From: Azovibrio restrictus DSM 23866
GTDB taxonomy: Bacteria > Pseudomonadota > Gammaproteobacteria > Burkholderiales > Rhodocyclaceae
DNA: 64,000 nucleotides
Reading direction: 5' to 3'
Assembly: GCF_000429665.1 (NCBI RefSeq)
Contig: NZ_AUCH01000017.1
Location: 66,625 to 130,624 of the forward strand
Position numbers and translations under genes: made by a program. This document shows, one piece after another, positions 36,301-44,185 of the stretch (positions within the stretch are counted from its first letter, which is position 1; each line of letters begins with the position of its first letter). The notes beneath the pieces are model-generated. The model saw only the letters and a program-made list of their open reading frames with translations, searched no databases and was not told the origin of the DNA.

Positions 36301-38440
36301 CGGTGGCGATGCGGCGCCCCAGGCCACCCAGAGCATGCCCAAGAAGGTGAAGCTGGTGGACCTGTTCTCCGGCCCCGTGGCCCTGGATGAAAAGGGCGAG
36401 GCGGAGATCACCTTGCCGGTGCCCGACTTCAACGGCCGCCTGCGCCTGATGGCCGTGGTGGCGGCACCGGACCGGTTCGGCAATGCGGAATCCGAAGTCA
36501 CCGTGGCCGCCCCCCTGGTGGCGGAGCTGGCCACCCCCCGCTTCCTCACCGTGGGGGACAGCGCCATCGTCGCCCTGGACCTGCACAACCTTTCCGGCGC
36601 CGAACAGCAGCTGCAGGTGGAGCTGGCCAACGACAACGGCCTGAGGATCCAGGAGCCCCGGCGCAACCTGACCCTCCAGGACCAGCAGAAGGTCACCCTG
36701 CGCTTCCCCCTGGAGGCGGGCAGTGCCTTCGGCCTGGTGCCGGTGCAGGTCAAGGTGGGCGGCAGCGTCACCCTGAAGCGGGAATTCGCCCTCCAGGTCC
36801 AGGCCGCCACGCCCCGGCAGCAGTTCCTGCGCCGCTACACCCTGGCGCCGGGTGAAACCATGACCCTGCGGGAAGCGGACCTGGGCGGCCTGTTGCCGGC
36901 CACGGTGGAAAGCCACCTGACCCTGTCCGACAAGCCGCCCATCGACGTGAAGAGCGCCATCCAGGGGCTGCTCACCTATCCCTACGGCTGTACCGAGCAG
37001 ACCACCTCCACCGCCTATCCCCACGTCTTCATCGGCGAGGAGGAGGCCCGCAGCTTCGGGCTCAAGCCCTACAGCCGGGCCCAGCGTACCGAGATGCTGG
37101 AGAAGGCCACCGCCCGCCTGGGGGCCATGCAGGCGCCCAACGGGGGCTTCAGCCTGTGGGGCAATGTGTCCACCTACGAGTACTGGCTCTCCTCCTACGT
37201 CACCAACTTCCTGCTGGACAGCCGGGAGCAGGGCTTCAACGTCCCCGAGCAGATGCAGCAGAAGGCCATGGATTTCCTCCTGAAGGCCCTGCAGCAGGGG
37301 GTGGCCGGACTGCCCAACAGCCCCCAGGCCTACAACCAGGAAAATGTCTGGCGTGACTACCACTACGGCGGCAGCGGCCGCTTCGGGGCCCTGTCCTACG
37401 GGGCCTATGTGCTGGCCCGGGAGTCCAAGGCGCCCCTGTCCACCCTGCGGCAGATGTTCGACCTGCGCCAGCAGGCCCACTCCGGCCTAGCCCTGGTGCA
37501 CCTGGGGCTGGCCCTGCATCTGATGGGCGACGAGAAGCGGGCCCAGACCGCCCTGGCCGAAGGGGTGGTGAAAGCCCGGGTCAATGACTCCTGGTGGGGC
37601 GACTACGGCACCCCCCTGCGGGATGCGGCCCTGTCCTACGCCCTGCTGGAACGTCACAAGCTGAAGGTCCAGGGGCAGGAAAACCTGATCAGCCTGGTGG
37701 CCCTGGAGCTGGAACAGAAGCGCTACACCAGCACCCAGGAGAAGCTGGCCCTGTTCCTGGCCGGGCGCCAGATGAGCAGCGGCGAAGGCAAGTCCTGGCA
37801 GGTGAAGCTGGCCGGCAAGTCCGGCGAGAGCAGCCTGTCCGGCAAGGGCGCCGTGGTGCACGGGCTGGGTAACGGGGACCTGAGCGCCGGCATCAAGCTC
37901 AGCAATCCGGGCAGCGACAAGCTGTACCTGGAACTGGCCCTGGGCGGCTATCCGGTGAAGATGCCCGCTGCCCGCAAGGATGCGGTGAGCCTGAGCCGGG
38001 AGCTGCTTGATGCCCAGGGGCGCCCCCTGGGCAACCGCAGCCTCAAGGTGGGCGAGACCGTGCTGGTGAAGCTCAGCGTCAACCCCTTCGTGCGCATGGC
38101 CAATGCCCTGGTGGTGGACCGCATCCCCGCCGGCCTGGAAATCGAGAACCTCAACATCGTCCAGGGCGAGGGCATGGATGCTGTCCAGGTGGATGGCCTG
38201 CTTCCTGCCCAGGTCATGGCGGATTCCCGCATCCAGCACGTGGAGTTCCGGGATGACCGCTTCGTGGCGGCCCTGCGCCTGGACAGCAACATGCTGCTCT
38301 TCTACCGGGCCCGGGTGGTCACTCCCGGCAAGTTCGTGTTCCCGCCCATCTACGCGGAAGACATGTACCGGCCCAACATCTACGGCCTGGCCGAAGGGGA
38401 GGGGAGTCTCACCGTGGTGGATGAAAAGCGCGGCAAGTAA
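33353..38440 (+). CDS. Bacterial alpha-2-macroglobulin family protein
   Basis: This 1695-residue protein has an N-terminal membrane anchor (about residues 9-30) without a lipobox Cys. Macroglobulin-like beta domains follow, including an acidic Tyr-rich insert near residue 105, then an alpha-2-macroglobulin core and a thioester domain with the intact CTEQ motif (C1213 to Q1216). In the family the thioester traps attacking proteases covalently in the periplasm. The GTG start has a GAGGGG site upstream. The usual partner pbpC is present but displaced: five small genes and two terminators separate them. Confidence 0.92.
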   Translation: MSQWRGNKINILIVVLVIGLVAGLGLYLGGELRQGGSMLPSRTAVEESTGPIELVELNNRDLDGSPALALTFSQPLDPRQNYNSFIQVFEMPARPQDRKARQDDDGYYGDDGSRSTAPVASTAPEDVNTEGGTLVKGAWVVGENPRLLFFPHIKPETRYVVRVSPGLPARNGEQLAAESAYGIRTAAVSPAYYFASKGMVLPARQNGGLPVVTVNVPEVDIQFLRVKPDQLPRFLDQVISGNTYTSEDEEDEGYYYDRSSSLKGAVSNWELDPLHKLTESVYTGRFLTEQKANRRSVTFIPVEEIKELAEPGIYIAVMSQPNRFRHDYQVTYFYTSNLGLHTRLFEKGADAYVSNLDKGTAASGVDIAWLDAQGKILAQKQTDADGRAHFPERPKGAVVILARQGKQVAMIALKEPALDLSEYDIGGLPGRDVSLFAYSGRDLYRPGERFDVSVLARDADGHAVPAQPIQAILKRPDGKAQFTATWQPSGALNGYYQRSLELPADAPTGFWNLELRADPADKRPTTVFRFGVEEFLPERMKLDLSTASPQLDAQHPFALQVDGNYLYGAPAAGNRLLGVAQFFRNKNPLADKLPGFEFGDVNEDTARAREELPETTLDEQGKASLDIDLEKVEGRHSPFSIRTTMSLLESGGRPVIRSLERTYWPAPKLLAVRPLFNGDYAREGSLAEFEVIRADATGKLHAGTYPVRLFRENRDYYWRFEDQRGWHSGYTETDELVSSSSVVLPATGRGKLSLPVKYGRYRLEINDPETGKRLAYRFYAGWSARSDESQGVRPDRVNLKLDKPAYKEGETARLTITPPHGGEALITVEGDRTLWVQRLRMPATGSTVDIPVHKDWLRHDLYVSVLVLRPGDGAVQVTPARALGLVHLPLERGERKLQVKLEAPQKMLPETPLKVKVRVPDAKGQKAQVTLSAVDVGILNITNFRTPDPFGHFFGKLRYGADQYDVYGRLIEKMAGQKGKLKFGGDAAPQATQSMPKKVKLVDLFSGPVALDEKGEAEITLPVPDFNGRLRLMAVVAAPDRFGNAESEVTVAAPLVAELATPRFLTVGDSAIVALDLHNLSGAEQQLQVELANDNGLRIQEPRRNLTLQDQQKVTLRFPLEAGSAFGLVPVQVKVGGSVTLKREFALQVQAATPRQQFLRRYTLAPGETMTLREADLGGLLPATVESHLTLSDKPPIDVKSAIQGLLTYPYGCTEQTTSTAYPHVFIGEEEARSFGLKPYSRAQRTEMLEKATARLGAMQAPNGGFSLWGNVSTYEYWLSSYVTNFLLDSREQGFNVPEQMQQKAMDFLLKALQQGVAGLPNSPQAYNQENVWRDYHYGGSGRFGALSYGAYVLARESKAPLSTLRQMFDLRQQAHSGLALVHLGLALHLMGDEKRAQTALAEGVVKARVNDSWWGDYGTPLRDAALSYALLERHKLKVQGQENLISLVALELEQKRYTSTQEKLALFLAGRQMSSGEGKSWQVKLAGKSGESSLSGKGAVVHGLGNGDLSAGIKLSNPGSDKLYLELALGGYPVKMPAARKDAVSLSRELLDAQGRPLGNRSLKVGETVLVKLSVNPFVRMANALVVDRIPAGLEIENLNIVQGEGMDAVQVDGLLPAQVMADSRIQHVEFRDDRFVAALRLDSNMLLFYRARVVTPGKFVFPPIYAEDMYRPNIYGLAEGEGSLTVVDEKRGK

Positions 38441-38492
38441 GCCGACAACTCGCTGCTGCCGCTCCCGGGAAACCGGGGCCGGTAGCGGTTCC

Positions 38493-38526
38493 GGGCCGGC
38501 GGCCTTGCCCCGGCCCCAGTTTTTTT
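38493..38526 (+). terminator. Rho-independent terminator after alpha-2-macroglobulin gene
   Basis: GGGCCGG (38493-38499) pairs with CCGGCCC (38510-38516), followed within three bases by seven T (38520-38526). An alternative longer pairing uses GGGGCCGG at 38475-38482. This is a standard intrinsic terminator 52 bases after the stop codon. Confidence 0.85.
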
Positions 38527-38529
38527 GAC

Positions 38530-38555
38530 GGCCCCGGGAATACCGGGGCCTTTTT
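38530..38555 (+). terminator. Second, tandem rho-independent terminator
   Basis: GGCCCCGG (38530-38537) and CCGGGGCC (38543-38550) form a perfect eight-base-pair stem with a five-base loop, directly followed by TTTTT (38551-38555). It ends one base before the GGGAG ribosome-binding site of the next gene, so it is either a second terminator or an attenuator for that gene. Confidence 0.85.
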
Positions 38556-38568
38556 CGGGAGATCCCAA

Positions 38569-39213
38569 TTGAAATATTCCATCCTGTCCCTGTGCGTCCT
38601 GGCGGCCCTGGCCGGCTGCTCCGACGCTGCCAAGGAAAAATCCGCCCTGACCCGTTCCGCCGACCAGGTCAAATACGTCAATGAGTTCTTCGGGGTGGAA
38701 GTGAAGAAACCGGAAGGCTGGTTCGCCCAGGATCCGGAAACCACCATGAAGATGAATGCCCAGGCCTCCGGGATGATGGCCGGTGACAACAAGCAGATGA
38801 AGGCCATCATCGACCAGTCCCTGAAGAGCACCACCCCCATCTTCGCCTTCTTCGAGAGCGAGCCGGGCGCCCCGGTGCGGACCAACCCCAGCGTCATCTC
38901 CGTTGCCGAAAACGTCAGCGTCATGCCCGGGGTCAAGTCCGGCTGCGACTACCTGTTCCATGCCCAGAAACTGATCGAAGCCTCCCCCATGAACCTGAAG
39001 TTCGCCGGCGGCTGCCAGACCACCCAGGTGGGCGCGGCCAAGCTGGGCTATCTGGATGCCAGCACCAGCATCAACGGCATTCAGGTCAAGCAGCGTTACT
39101 ACGCCTGTGTCAAGGGCGAACACGCCCTGTCCTTCATCCAGACTTATTTCGACGAACCCAGCAAGGCCAAGGTGGACGGGGTGGTCAATTCCCTGGTGGC
39201 CCAGTGCAACTGA
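38569..39213 (+). CDS. Lipoprotein of unknown function
   Basis: The 214-residue product has a lipoprotein signal with lipobox LAGC (Cys17). The start is TTG at 38569, chosen because a GGGAG site (38557-38561) lies seven bases upstream and because it alone gives the lipoprotein signal. The mature part has three further Cys residues and no family I recognise. It sits between alpha-2-macroglobulin and PbpC, so a periplasmic envelope role is likely. The tandem terminators end right at its ribosome-binding site. Confidence 0.75.
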   Translation: MKYSILSLCVLAALAGCSDAAKEKSALTRSADQVKYVNEFFGVEVKKPEGWFAQDPETTMKMNAQASGMMAGDNKQMKAIIDQSLKSTTPIFAFFESEPGAPVRTNPSVISVAENVSVMPGVKSGCDYLFHAQKLIEASPMNLKFAGGCQTTQVGAAKLGYLDASTSINGIQVKQRYYACVKGEHALSFIQTYFDEPSKAKVDGVVNSLVAQCN

Positions 39214-39217
39214 GCCC

Positions 39218-39751
39218 ATGGGCTTGAGCCGCTGGCTGCTCCTGCTGCTCGGGGCCGCAGCCCTGCCGGGACAGGCCATGGAAATGCAGCTGCCGGCCCG
39301 CTGTCTGGACTTCGGGAAATACCCGGCCTCCCGTGCCGCCCTGGCTTTTCGCGGCCCCTATGTGCCGCCTCGGGTGATGGAAAACCGGGAAACCCGGCTC
39401 TTCCGGACCCGCATCCGCACAGGGGCGGCGGAGGGGCCGCCGGATTTTGCCGGCCACCTGCGGCTGGTGAGCTGGGGCTGCGGCAGCGGCTGCATCCAGC
39501 ACGCGGTGGTGAGCCTGAAGAGCGGGCGGGCCCAGGTGCTGCCCTATACCTCGGAAATGGGCCTTTCCTACCGCCGGGACAGCCGTCTGCTGCTGGTCAA
39601 TCCGCCCGGAGAGGAGCCCTACGTCCTGGCCGACGGCCCCGTGGCCCTGGTCTGGGATGAAGGGCGTCAGGCCATGGTCCTGCTCCGGAGCTGCGATGGC
39701 AAGGCCATGGCCCGGGCCGAATCTGCCCGGCACCCGATGGCCCCGCCTTGA
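39218..39751 (+). CDS. Exported protein of unknown function
   Basis: The ATG at 39218, four bases after the previous stop, gives 177 residues with a signal peptide (about 1-20, LLLLLGAAALPGQA). The mature part has conserved-looking SWGCGSGCIQHAVVSL and VLADGPVALVWDE stretches with paired Cys. I do not recognise the family. Its stop overlaps the TTG start of the hydrolase gene by three bases, so it belongs to the pbpC-side operon. Confidence 0.7.
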   Translation: MGLSRWLLLLLGAAALPGQAMEMQLPARCLDFGKYPASRAALAFRGPYVPPRVMENRETRLFRTRIRTGAAEGPPDFAGHLRLVSWGCGSGCIQHAVVSLKSGRAQVLPYTSEMGLSYRRDSRLLLVNPPGEEPYVLADGPVALVWDEGRQAMVLLRSCDGKAMARAESARHPMAPP

Positions 39752-40452
39752 ATACCCTGGTGCTGCTGCCCGGGCTGGATGGCACGGGATTGCTGCTGGG
39801 GGAGTTCGCCGCCGCCTGCGGTCCCCAGGTGGAGGTGCTGCCCCTGGCCTATCCCGCCGATCGCCCCCTGGATTATCCGGAGCTGGAAGCCCTGATCCGG
39901 GCCCGGCTGCCCCGGGACCGGCCGTTCTTCCTGCTGGCGGAGTCCTTCTCCGGTCCCCTGGGCATCCGCCTGGGGGCGGCGCCCCCTCCCGGGCTGCAGG
40001 GCCTCATCCTGTGCTGCACCTTCGCCCACCAGCCCCTGCCGACTTGCCTGGGACCGCTGCTGCCGCCGCTGCCCCACAGTCTGCTGCCCCTGGGCTTGCT
40101 GGGCCTGCTGGTGCTGGGGCCCTTCGCCACTCCGGCCCTGCAGGCTCAGTTGGCTGCTGCCCTCCGGCAGGTGTCGCCGGCGGTGTTGCGCCATCGGGCC
40201 CGAGCTGCACTGGCGGTGGATGTGCGGGACTGCCTGCCCCGGATCCGGATGCCGGTCCTGTGTCTTCAGGCCGATGCCGACCGGCTGATCCCCTCCCGGG
40301 TTTCCCGGTGGGTAGCCGAACACATTCCCGGAGCCCAGCGGGTGGATTTCCACGCCCCCCATTTCCTGCTGCAGGTCCTGCCCGGTCCTTGCGCAGCCCG
40401 GGTGCAGGACTTCATGGCCCGGGCGGCGGACCATGACGTGGGGAATTCTTGA
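39748..40452 (+). CDS. Alpha/beta hydrolase
   Basis: This 234-residue protein has the alpha/beta-hydrolase layout. The N-terminal LLPGLDGTG is the oxyanion-hole loop, the nucleophile elbow is AESFSG (Ser at about 67), the acid is likely Asp in LQADADRLIP, and the His is in DFHAPHFLLQ. No signal peptide is visible, so it is probably cytoplasmic. The TTG start overlaps the preceding stop; a GTG four codons later is an alternative. Its substrate is unknown. Confidence 0.75.
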   Translation: MNTLVLLPGLDGTGLLLGEFAAACGPQVEVLPLAYPADRPLDYPELEALIRARLPRDRPFFLLAESFSGPLGIRLGAAPPPGLQGLILCCTFAHQPLPTCLGPLLPPLPHSLLPLGLLGLLVLGPFATPALQAQLAAALRQVSPAVLRHRARAALAVDVRDCLPRIRMPVLCLQADADRLIPSRVSRWVAEHIPGAQRVDFHAPHFLLQVLPGPCAARVQDFMARAADHDVGNS

Positions 40453-40538
40453 TATTCCAGGCGCTTCCGGGCAGGATGCGCCGAACGCCTTTTCCTGGCC
40501 TTTTACTCCGTTTTTTTTCTTCAGCCCTGAGTTCCACC

Positions 40539-41018
40539 ATGCGTTCCTTCCTTGCCCTGCTGTTTTTTTCCTCCGGCCTGGCCATGGCCGCCGGCGATTG
40601 CAGCAAATCCGACCCGGCCGCCTTCGCCCGGGAATTCTTCCAGCAGCACCGGGACTTCTATTTCCAGCAAACCCGGGGCCTGGCCGGCTATGTGACGCCG
40701 GCGCTGATGCAGGCCCTGAAGCGGCACTACCGCTGTGCCGAGCGGGAAGGCCTCTGCCATCTGGACTACGACCCCTGGCTCGGGGCCCAGGATGGCGAGA
40801 TGCGGGGGGCGGCCAGCTTTGCCGCGACGCCGGATTCCCAGGGCGGTAGCCGGGTGAGCATGGCCTTCGACTTCGAACTCGATCCCGGCCAGCCGGCGGA
40901 AAAGCGCCAGGTGATCCTGGAACTGGAGGCCGGGGCAGCACCCCGCTGCTGGCGGGTCAGGGATCTGATCACGCCCCTGGGGGATTCCCTCGCCAGCCGT
41001 TACCGGGGGCGGCCATGA
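40539..41018 (+). CDS. Exported protein, possibly DUF3828-like
   Basis: I start at ATG 40539, which gives 159 residues beginning with a signal peptide (about 1-17, SSGLAMAA). The frame is open 30 codons further upstream from a TTG overlapping the previous stop, but that would bury the signal. The mature part has AREFFQQHRDFYF and a CHLDYDPWLGAQDGE stretch that recalls DUF3828-type proteins; this match is tentative. Its stop overlaps the next gene's ATG. Confidence 0.65.
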   Translation: MRSFLALLFFSSGLAMAAGDCSKSDPAAFAREFFQQHRDFYFQQTRGLAGYVTPALMQALKRHYRCAEREGLCHLDYDPWLGAQDGEMRGAASFAATPDSQGGSRVSMAFDFELDPGQPAEKRQVILELEAGAAPRCWRVRDLITPLGDSLASRYRGRP

Positions 41019-41656
41019 GCCGGGGGCAGGGCGGCGCACGCCGGCTGCTTCTGGACCTGACCCTGGGCCTGGCCCTGGGGCTGCTGCTGTCGGGGGCCCG
41101 GGCCGAGACCGGCCCCGTGGAAACGGCGGCGAGAAACTACTACCAGCTGATCCTGGGGTCGGCCAGCTTTGGCCTGCCCGAGCCGGCCCTGCGAAAGAAG
41201 CTGGAGGGAGTCCTTTCCCGGGACCTGCTCACCCTGCTGGATCAGGCCGCCCGGATGGAGCAACAATGCATACGGGCCGCGGCCAAGGACGAAAAGCCCT
41301 CGGTCCTGGAAGGCAATATTTTTGTGGGAAATTACGAGGGCGCCAGCGAAGTAGCCTACGGCCAGAAGCGGGAAATGGGGCACGAAGCCAGCATGGAGGT
41401 GGACCTGGTCTACCTAGACACCCGTTATCCCCGGGCCCATCCCTATCGGACCCTGGTCTGGCACGAGCGCCTGCGGCTGGGGCGCCAGGAAGGGCAGTGG
41501 CGGGTGGTGGATGTGGACTTCGCCGACCAGAACTCCCTGCGCAAGACGCTGCTTTCCTACCTGGAGGAGGGCCGGCGCGACTGTGCGCTGCCCGCCACTC
41601 CCGTTCCTGCTGCCCCCGCTGCCGGGAAAGCTGCTCCAGCAGCCCGGAACAGGTAA
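41015..41656 (+). CDS. Exported protein of unknown function, possible relative of preceding gene
   Basis: The 213-residue product has a signal peptide (about 1-30, GLLLSGARA) and a mature domain that begins AARNYYQLIL, similar in layout to the preceding protein (helical start, Cys-containing middle, C-terminal WRVVDVDFAD strand). The C-terminal end is Ala/Pro-rich. The ATG overlaps the previous stop by four bases and pbpC follows six bases later. I cannot name the family with confidence. Confidence 0.68.
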   Translation: MSRGQGGARRLLLDLTLGLALGLLLSGARAETGPVETAARNYYQLILGSASFGLPEPALRKKLEGVLSRDLLTLLDQAARMEQQCIRAAAKDEKPSVLEGNIFVGNYEGASEVAYGQKREMGHEASMEVDLVYLDTRYPRAHPYRTLVWHERLRLGRQEGQWRVVDVDFADQNSLRKTLLSYLEEGRRDCALPATPVPAAPAAGKAAPAARNR

Positions 41657-41662
41657 GCCGGT

Positions 41663-43990
41663 TTGCGCCGCTGGCAAGCCTTGCCGCGCCCCTGGCGCTT
41701 TCTGGTAGGCGGCAGCCTGGCCCTGATCCTGGGGCTGCTGCTGCTCGACCGCCTCTATCCGCCCCCGGTGCCCGGCCGCGACTCGCCCCGGGCCCTGCTG
41801 GTGGTGGCCCGGGACGGCACGCCCCTGCGGGCCTTTCCCGACCGTAACCATATCTGGCGCCACCCGGTGACCCTGGAGCAGGTCTCGCCCCGCTATCTGG
41901 AAGCCCTGGTGCGTTACGAGGATCGGGCCTTCTACTGGCATCCGGGCATCAATCCCCTGGCCCTGGCCCGGGCCGCCTGGCAGTGGCTGCGCCACGGGCG
42001 CATCGTCTCCGGCGGCTCCACCCTGACCATGCAGGTGGCGCGCATCCTCGAGCCCATGCCCCGTACCCTGGGGGGCAAGTTCCGGCAGATGCTGCGAGCC
42101 CTGCAGCTGGAATGGCGCTACTCCAAGGCGGAAATTCTCGGGCTCTACGTGAATTACGCTCCCATGGGCGGGGTCCTGGAAGGCGTGGAGGCCGCCAGCC
42201 GGGCCTACCTGGGCAAGCCCGCCAACCGCCTCAGCCATGCGGAAGCGGCGCTCCTGGCGGTGCTGCCCCAGGCCCCCAGCCTGTACCGGCCCGACCGGCA
42301 CCCCGAGCGGGCCCGCCGGGCCCGGGACAAGGTACTGGCACGCATGGGAGACACTTGGGCAGCGCAGGACATCGAGGATGCCCTGAGCGAGCCCCCTTAT
42401 GCCCAGACCCTCAAGGAGCCCCTGCTGGCGCCCCTGTTTGCCCAGCGCCTGAAACGGCAGGCGGAGGGGCGCATCCGCATCGATACCAGCATCGACGTCC
42501 AGGCCCAGCAGACCGTGGAACTGCTGCTGGCGGACCGCATCCGGGGCCTGCCTCCGCGGGTCTCCATGGCGGCCCTGGTGATGGACAACACCACGCTGGA
42601 AGTGCGGGCCTACGCGGGTTCGGCGGACTTCGGCGACGACCAGCGCTTCAGCCACGTGGACATGGTCCAGGCCTCCCGTTCCCCGGGTTCCACCCTGAAG
42701 CCCTTCCTGTACGGGCTGGCCCTGGATGAGGGACTGATCCATTCCGAGTCCCTCCTGGCGGACGTGCCGCAATCCTTCTCCGGCTATCAGCCGGGTAATT
42801 TCCAGCAATCCTTCCACGGCCCGGTGAGCGTTACCGAAGCCCTGGTCAAATCCCTCAATGTGCCGGCCGTGGAAGTGCTGGAACGCCTGGGGCCGGCCCA
42901 TTTCGTCGCCTTGCTGCGCCGGGGCGGCCTGAAGCTGGACTTTCCCCGGGGGGCGGAGCCCAACCTTGCGGTGATCCTGGGGGGCGCCGGCACCAGCCTG
43001 GAGCAGCTGGTGGGCGCCTACCGGGCCCTGGCCCGCCAGGGGCTGGCCGGGCGGCCCCGGTTCACCCCGGAAGACCCCCTGGAGGAGCAGCGTCTGCTGT
43101 CGCCGGGAGCGGCGTTCATCATCCGCGACATTCTCGAGTCCGGCGGCCCCATGGGTCGGGCCCTGGAAACCGGGGCCGGCCTGAAACGGGGCATCGCCTG
43201 GAAGACCGGGACCAGCTTCGGCTTCCGGGATGCCTGGTCGATCGGGGTGTCGGACCGGTACACGGTAGGCGTCTGGGTGGGCCGGCCGGATGGCACTCCC
43301 AACCCGGGATTCTTCGGTGCCAACGTGGCGGCGCCGCTGCTGGTGGACATCTTCGACGCCATCGACCCCCAACCCGGCAGCCAGCGCCAGCCACCGCCGG
43401 AGGTGCAGCAGGAGCGGATCTGCTGGCCCCTGGGCACGCGGGAGTCGACCACGCCCGGGGAGCATTGCCATGTGGCCCGTCTGGCCTGGACCCTCAATGG
43501 CGGGGCGCCGCCCACCTTCGCCGACCGGCTGCGGGGCGGGGAACCCCGCCTGGCGCTGCAGGTGGACCCGGCCAGCGGCCGGCGGGCCCTGCCCGACTGT
43601 TTTGCCGGGCCCCTGGAGCAACGGCAGATCGCCCGCTGGCCGGCTGTGCTGGAACCCTGGCTGTCCCCCGATGTGCGCGAGCGGGCCCTGGCCCCGGCCT
43701 GGCTGCCGGCCTGCGCCGGGCACGGCAGCCCGGAAGGCGGCCTGAAGATCGTCGGTGCCAGCACCGGCGAGGTGCTGCGGCGCACGGTCAAGGATGAGGC
43801 GCCGCTGATCCGCCTGGAGGTGCGCGGCAAGACGGAAGGGGAGGTGATCTGGCTGGTCAACGGCCGCAACATGGGACGCCGCCCGGCCCGGGCCGGCTAC
43901 GCCCAGCGCCTGGAGCAGCCGGGCCGGTACGACATCACCGCCATGGATGACCAGGGCCGTCACGACCGGGTCAGCCTGAGCGTGCGCTGA
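41663..43990 (+). CDS. pbpC: Penicillin-binding protein 1C
   Basis: PbpC is a bifunctional class A penicillin-binding protein. The 775-residue product has an N-terminal membrane anchor (about 12-29) and a GT51 glycosyltransferase domain with YEDRAFYWHPG and SGGSTLTMQVARIL. The transpeptidase domain has catalytic S343-T-L-K346, KSLN and KTGTSFG, and a C-terminal BiPBP_C domain completes the protein. The start is TTG at 41663, six bases after the previous gene, with a weak ribosome-binding site. Pairing with alpha-2-macroglobulin suggests repair of peptidoglycan after attack, here with extra exported partners in between. Confidence 0.93.
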   Translation: MRRWQALPRPWRFLVGGSLALILGLLLLDRLYPPPVPGRDSPRALLVVARDGTPLRAFPDRNHIWRHPVTLEQVSPRYLEALVRYEDRAFYWHPGINPLALARAAWQWLRHGRIVSGGSTLTMQVARILEPMPRTLGGKFRQMLRALQLEWRYSKAEILGLYVNYAPMGGVLEGVEAASRAYLGKPANRLSHAEAALLAVLPQAPSLYRPDRHPERARRARDKVLARMGDTWAAQDIEDALSEPPYAQTLKEPLLAPLFAQRLKRQAEGRIRIDTSIDVQAQQTVELLLADRIRGLPPRVSMAALVMDNTTLEVRAYAGSADFGDDQRFSHVDMVQASRSPGSTLKPFLYGLALDEGLIHSESLLADVPQSFSGYQPGNFQQSFHGPVSVTEALVKSLNVPAVEVLERLGPAHFVALLRRGGLKLDFPRGAEPNLAVILGGAGTSLEQLVGAYRALARQGLAGRPRFTPEDPLEEQRLLSPGAAFIIRDILESGGPMGRALETGAGLKRGIAWKTGTSFGFRDAWSIGVSDRYTVGVWVGRPDGTPNPGFFGANVAAPLLVDIFDAIDPQPGSQRQPPPEVQQERICWPLGTRESTTPGEHCHVARLAWTLNGGAPPTFADRLRGGEPRLALQVDPASGRRALPDCFAGPLEQRQIARWPAVLEPWLSPDVRERALAPAWLPACAGHGSPEGGLKIVGASTGEVLRRTVKDEAPLIRLEVRGKTEGEVIWLVNGRNMGRRPARAGYAQRLEQPGRYDITAMDDQGRHDRVSLSVR

Positions 43991-44096
43991 GCTCTATTGG
44001 CGGCGCCGGAAATTTTCCCGGGCCAGGGGCATATCCGTACAATGACGTGCTCATCGCCTGACCCACACGGAATCATCCGGGGCTCGATAAAAATCC

Positions 44097-44124
44097 GACA
44101 TAAAATGTCTTGACATGATATGTC
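44097..44124. promoter_or_regulatory. Two tandem GACAT-N3-ATGTC palindromes, candidate operator
   Basis: GACAT (44097-44101), ATGTC (44105-44109), GACAT (44112-44116) and ATGTC (44120-44124) form two perfect palindromes 15 bases apart. The four half-sites begin 8, 7 and 8 bases apart. The second palindrome overlaps the -35 box of the only good promoter, so binding there would repress. I know no regulator with this site. A ribbon-helix-helix-like protein encoded in the operon is a candidate. Confidence 0.65.
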
Positions 44125-44138
44125 CCGCTGACTAATCT
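44110..44138 (+). promoter_or_regulatory. Sigma-70 promoter of the yjfI-pspA island
   Basis: A perfect -35 box TTGACA (44110-44115) is followed after 17 bases by TAATCT (44133-44138), a poor -10. A strong -35 with weak -10 is consistent with a regulated promoter. Transcription would begin near 44145, about 40 bases before yjfI. Confidence 0.55.
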
Positions 44139-44185
44139 GGAGCCGTGACCGCTGCATGCCAGCTCATCCAAGGGAGGAAGCAAAA

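Noticed and set aside
33287..37480. Long minus-strand open frame opposite the alpha-2-macroglobulin gene
   Set aside because: Same antisense effect; the plus-strand protein has clear family motifs including the thioester, and the minus-strand product has none.
40511..40520. Run of T before the exported-protein gene, possible terminator
   Set aside because: No stable stem lies immediately upstream.
44138..44152. Possible sigma-54 promoter (TGGAGC, N5, CCGC) upstream of yjfI
   Set aside because: GG and GC spacing is right, but the TT before GC and most of the -24 box do not match; the sigma-70 -35 box with the palindromes is a better explanation.
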